A DNA stretch of 64,000 bases from Pseudoflavonifractor sp. (lineage in GTDB: Bacteria; Bacteroidota; Bacteroidia; Bacteroidales; Muribaculaceae). The stretch is taken from contig JAMPAQ010000001.1 of the NCBI GenBank assembly GCA_023667145.1, forward strand, positions 132,791 through 196,790, given 5' to 3'. The position numbers and the translations under genes were made by a program. The notes beneath the pieces were generated by a model. The model saw only the letters and a program-made list of their open reading frames with translations, was not told the origin of the DNA and did no database searches. Of the stretch, positions 61,255-64,000 are shown piece by piece (position 1 is the first letter of the stretch; each line of letters starts with the position of its first letter).

Positions 61255-63720
61255 ATGAATATATCTTACAACTGGCTAAAACAGTATATTGACTTCAGCC
61301 TCACGCCCGATGAGCTGGCGGCGGCGCTCACGTCGACCGGCCTTGAGACCGGCGGCGTGGAGGAAGTGGAGTCGGTGCGCGGCGGTCTGCGCGGTCTCGT
61401 CATCGGCAAGGTGCTCACCTGCGTTGACCATCCCGACAGCGACCACCTGCACATCACCACCGTTGACCTCGGCGACGGCGCGGCGACACAGATTGTCTGC
61501 GGCGCCCCCAACGTTGCCGCCGGGCAGACAGTCGTGGTGGCCACCGTCGGCACCACCCTCTATGACGGCGACAAGGAGTTTAAGATAAAGAAATCAAAGA
61601 TACGCGGTGTCGAGTCAAACGGCATGATATGTGCCGAGGACGAGATAGGGGTCGGCACGTCCCATGACGGCATCATCGTGATTGACGGCGATGTCAAGCC
61701 CGGCACACCCGCTGCCGAATATTACAACCTAACGAGCGACTACGTGCTTGAGGTCGACCTGACCCCCAACCGCATAGACGCGGCATCGCACTATGGCGTG
61801 GCCCGCGACCTGAGCGCCTGGCTGGCATGTCACGCCGAGCCGTCGGCGCTCCATCGCCCCGATGTAGCGGCGTTCAAGACCGACCGTCCCGACGGTGCCA
61901 TCGCCGTCAAGGTCGACGACACCGAGGCGTGTCCCCGCTATACGGGTGTCACCATACGCGGGGTCAAGGTGGCCGAGAGCCCCCAGTGGCTGCGCGACCG
62001 CCTGACGGCCATTGGCCAGCGACCCATCAACAACGTTGTCGACATCACCAACTACCTGCTCCATGCCATGGGGCAGCCGCTCCACTGCTTTGACCTCGAC
62101 AAGGTCAAGGGTGGCGAGATTGTGGTGCGCCACTGTGCCGAGGGGACACCGTTTACCACCCTCGACGGCGTGGAGCGCAAGCTCGACAGCCGCGACCTGA
62201 TGATATGCAACGCCGAGGAGCCCATGTGCATCGCTGGAGTCTTTGGCGGTCTTGACTCGGGTGTCACCGAGAGCGCCACGTCGATATTTCTTGAGAGCGC
62301 CTACTTCAACCCCACGTCGGTGCGCAAGACAGCCCGTCGCCATGGACTCAACACCGACTCCTCGTTCCGCTTTGAACGCGGGATCGATCCCAACGGATGT
62401 CTCTATGTGCTTAAGCTCGCTGCCTTGATGGTCAAGGAATTGGCCGGGGGCGAGATATGCGGTGACATCGTCGATATATATCCTGAGAAGATTGAGCCGT
62501 GCAAGGTGACGCTCTCTTACGCCAACGTCAATGACCTCGTCGGCAAGCATATACCGGCCGACAAGGTCGATGCCATCCTCGCCTCGCTTGAGATGGCCAT
62601 CACCGCCCGCCGCGATGGCGAGATAGACATCGAGGTGCCCACCTATCGCGTTGACGTGCAGCGCCCATGTGACGTGATCGAGGACTTGCTGCGCATCTAT
62701 GGCTACAACAATGTCGAGACCGGCACGACGCTCAAGTCGAGCCTACAGCCAAAGAGCGTGACCGACTCGGCCAACGCCTTGCAGACGCTGCTCTCCGAAC
62801 AGCTTACCGCCATCGGCTTCAATGAGATAATGAACAACTCGCTCACCTCAGAGTCATACTACGCCAGCCTGTCGCAATATCCCGCTGACCACTGCGTCAA
62901 GCTGCTCAACCCGTTGAGCGGCGACCTCAACGTGATGCGCCAGACCCTCCTGTTTGGCGGGTTGGAGTCGGTGGCCCACAATATCAACCGCCGCAACGGT
63001 GACCTGTTGATGTATGAGTGGGGCAACGTCTACTTCTTTGACCCCTCGGCCGAGTCGATCGCCGAGACCCCGCTTGCCCCCTACAGCGAGGGCTCACGCC
63101 TCGGCCTGTGGATGACCGGCAACCTGCGTCGCGGCAACTGGGCGCGTCAGGCCGAGCAGGTCACATTTTTTGACCTCAAGGCTGTGGTCGCCAACCTGTT
63201 CAATCGCCTCGGCATTCCGACATCTGAACTCAAGCTCACCGCCGGCACCGGCGAGATATACGGCGCGTCGGTCGATATCGCCACCCGCTCAGGCAAGGCC
63301 CTCGGCTCGATGGGCGTAGTCTCGGGCGCGATGCTCCGCAAGTTTGACATAAAGCAGGAGGTGCTGTTTGCGGAACTCGACTGGAAAGCCCTGTCGCGCC
63401 TCGCCCTCAAGAAGTCGGTCAAGTACACGGCCCTGCCCAAGACCCAGCCCGTCGTGCGCGACCTCGCGCTGCTCATCGACAAGTCGGTGACCATGGAGCA
63501 GGTCGAGCAGGTGGTGCGCGAGAGCGAGAAGCGCCTGTTGCGCGGTGTCGAGCTGTTTGATGTCTACGAGGGCAAGAACCTTGAGGCCGGCAAGAAGTCA
63601 TACGCCATCACCATCACCCTCCAGGATGACGAGAAGACGCTACAAGACAAGCAGATAGAGGCCGTGATGTCAAAAATCACCACTAACCTCAACCGCAAGC
63701 TCGGCGCGACACTACGATAA
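61255..63720 (+). CDS. pheT: Phenylalanine--tRNA ligase beta subunit
   Basis: A full-length 821-residue PheT: MNISYNWLKQYIDFSL start, tRNA-binding OB domain (DHPDSDHLHITTVDLGDG and VCGAPNV, residues about 40-150), the B3/B4 editing region (VDITNYLLHAMGQPLHCFD, SFRFERGIDP), B5, the catalytic-like core and the C-terminal ferredoxin-fold anticodon-binding domain (DLALLIDKSVTMEQVEQVV, GKKSYAITITLQDDEKTL). It attaches phenylalanine to tRNA with PheS. pheS is not in the window, as in many Bacteroidetes. Followed by a YebC gene. Confidence 0.98.
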   Translation: MNISYNWLKQYIDFSLTPDELAAALTSTGLETGGVEEVESVRGGLRGLVIGKVLTCVDHPDSDHLHITTVDLGDGAATQIVCGAPNVAAGQTVVVATVGTTLYDGDKEFKIKKSKIRGVESNGMICAEDEIGVGTSHDGIIVIDGDVKPGTPAAEYYNLTSDYVLEVDLTPNRIDAASHYGVARDLSAWLACHAEPSALHRPDVAAFKTDRPDGAIAVKVDDTEACPRYTGVTIRGVKVAESPQWLRDRLTAIGQRPINNVVDITNYLLHAMGQPLHCFDLDKVKGGEIVVRHCAEGTPFTTLDGVERKLDSRDLMICNAEEPMCIAGVFGGLDSGVTESATSIFLESAYFNPTSVRKTARRHGLNTDSSFRFERGIDPNGCLYVLKLAALMVKELAGGEICGDIVDIYPEKIEPCKVTLSYANVNDLVGKHIPADKVDAILASLEMAITARRDGEIDIEVPTYRVDVQRPCDVIEDLLRIYGYNNVETGTTLKSSLQPKSVTDSANALQTLLSEQLTAIGFNEIMNNSLTSESYYASLSQYPADHCVKLLNPLSGDLNVMRQTLLFGGLESVAHNINRRNGDLLMYEWGNVYFFDPSAESIAETPLAPYSEGSRLGLWMTGNLRRGNWARQAEQVTFFDLKAVVANLFNRLGIPTSELKLTAGTGEIYGASVDIATRSGKALGSMGVVSGAMLRKFDIKQEVLFAELDWKALSRLALKKSVKYTALPKTQPVVRDLALLIDKSVTMEQVEQVVRESEKRLLRGVELFDVYEGKNLEAGKKSYAITITLQDDEKTLQDKQIEAVMSKITTNLNRKLGATLR

Positions 63721-63767
63721 TCAAGATACTAACGACTGAAACGAATATAATTTAATCAAGCACTACA

Positions 63768-64000
63768 ATGGGAAGAGCTTTTGAATATCGCAAAGCAAGA
63801 AAACTTAAACGTTGGGGTAACATGTCGCGTACATTTACCCGCATCGGCAAGGAAATAACCATCGCCGCCAAGGCCGGTGGACCCGACCCCGACACCAATC
63901 CCCGCCTACGCGCCCTCATGCAGAACGCCAAGGCCGCCAACATGCCCAAGGACACCGTAGAGCGTGCCATCAAGAAGGCCACCGAGAAGGATGCCGGCGA
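63768..64000 (+). CDS. YebC/PmpR-family protein, partial at the window edge
   Basis: ATG at 63768 opens a frame that reaches the end of the window: [20 protein letters not shown], then [18 protein letters not shown] and [29 protein letters not shown]. This is the N-terminal third of a YebC-type protein (usually about 240 residues), formerly called a transcriptional regulator and now linked with translation of polyproline. It follows pheT by 47 bases. Confidence 0.93.
   Translation, partial: MGRAFEYRKARKLKRWGNMSRTFTRIGKEITIAAKAGGPDPDTNPRLRALMQNAKAANMPKDTVERAIKKATEKDAG

Overview
The window comes from a gut-type Bacteroidales chromosome, plausibly Muribaculaceae. The pointers are a SusC/SusD/SusE/SusF-type outer-membrane cluster, many promoters with the Bacteroidetes -7 box TAnnTTTG, weak or absent Shine-Dalgarno sequences, DUF4836/DUF4230/DUF6056-type families, and fairly GC-rich coding sequence interrupted by AT-rich islands. 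I see no rRNA, tRNA or CRISPR array. The assignment to a family is inference.

Region by region. (1) 81-3751, minus strand: a NamZ-like exo-muramidase, a sodium:solute symporter and a WYL regulator, probably for muropeptide sugar salvage. (2) 4191-7964, minus strand: four tightly packed genes (SRD5A-type steroid 5-alpha-reductase-like protein, old-yellow-enzyme-type ene-reductase, two SDR dehydrogenases) that look like a reductive steroid or bile-acid operon. (3) 8124-16223: ammonium transporter behind a striking 34-bp palindrome, trmD, an MscS channel, a DUF6056-like membrane protein, a BspA-type LRR protein and a K+ channel-like protein with an odd selectivity filter. (4) 16355-21367: an intact but minimal phage-derived cassette (acidic scaffold-like protein, DUF5309/SU10-type capsid protein, connector-like protein, portal) followed by two small genes behind their own promoter and operator-like palindrome; no terminase, tail, integrase or lysis gene. 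(5) 22001-26995: three secreted SusE/F-module or beta-rich proteins with T9SS-like C-terminal tails. (6) 27020-32122: polA (with an apparently inactivated proofreading domain), a polyprenyl diphosphate synthase and asnA. (7) 32167-34076: an AT-rich, horizontally acquired EcoRI-type restriction-modification system with regularly spaced direct repeats just upstream. (8) 34293-43937: DUF4230 pair, PadR/PspC pair, a three-gene CHASE2 / DUF4384-like / TPR-CHAT operon, and an aspartate aminotransferase. (9) 44135-47903: remnant of a zeta-type toxin module, then DUF4836 lipoprotein plus ABC ATPase plus FtsX-like permease. (10) 48248-57267: SusC, SusD, SusE-like, SusF-like and a small T9SS-tailed protein, with no glycoside hydrolase in view. 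(11) 57390-59527: a REP-like repeat island around an IS200/RAYT-type HUH transposase. (12) 59742-64000: DUF805 protein, HigBA toxin-antitoxin, pheT and the start of a YebC gene.

Main points of interest: the steroid-type operon, the capsid-portal cassette, the RAYT/REP system whose hairpins show compensatory base changes, the EcoRI-type system with its 33/33/33/21-bp repeat array, and the periplasmic CHASE2/CHAT operon. Functions were assigned by reading motifs, without database searches.
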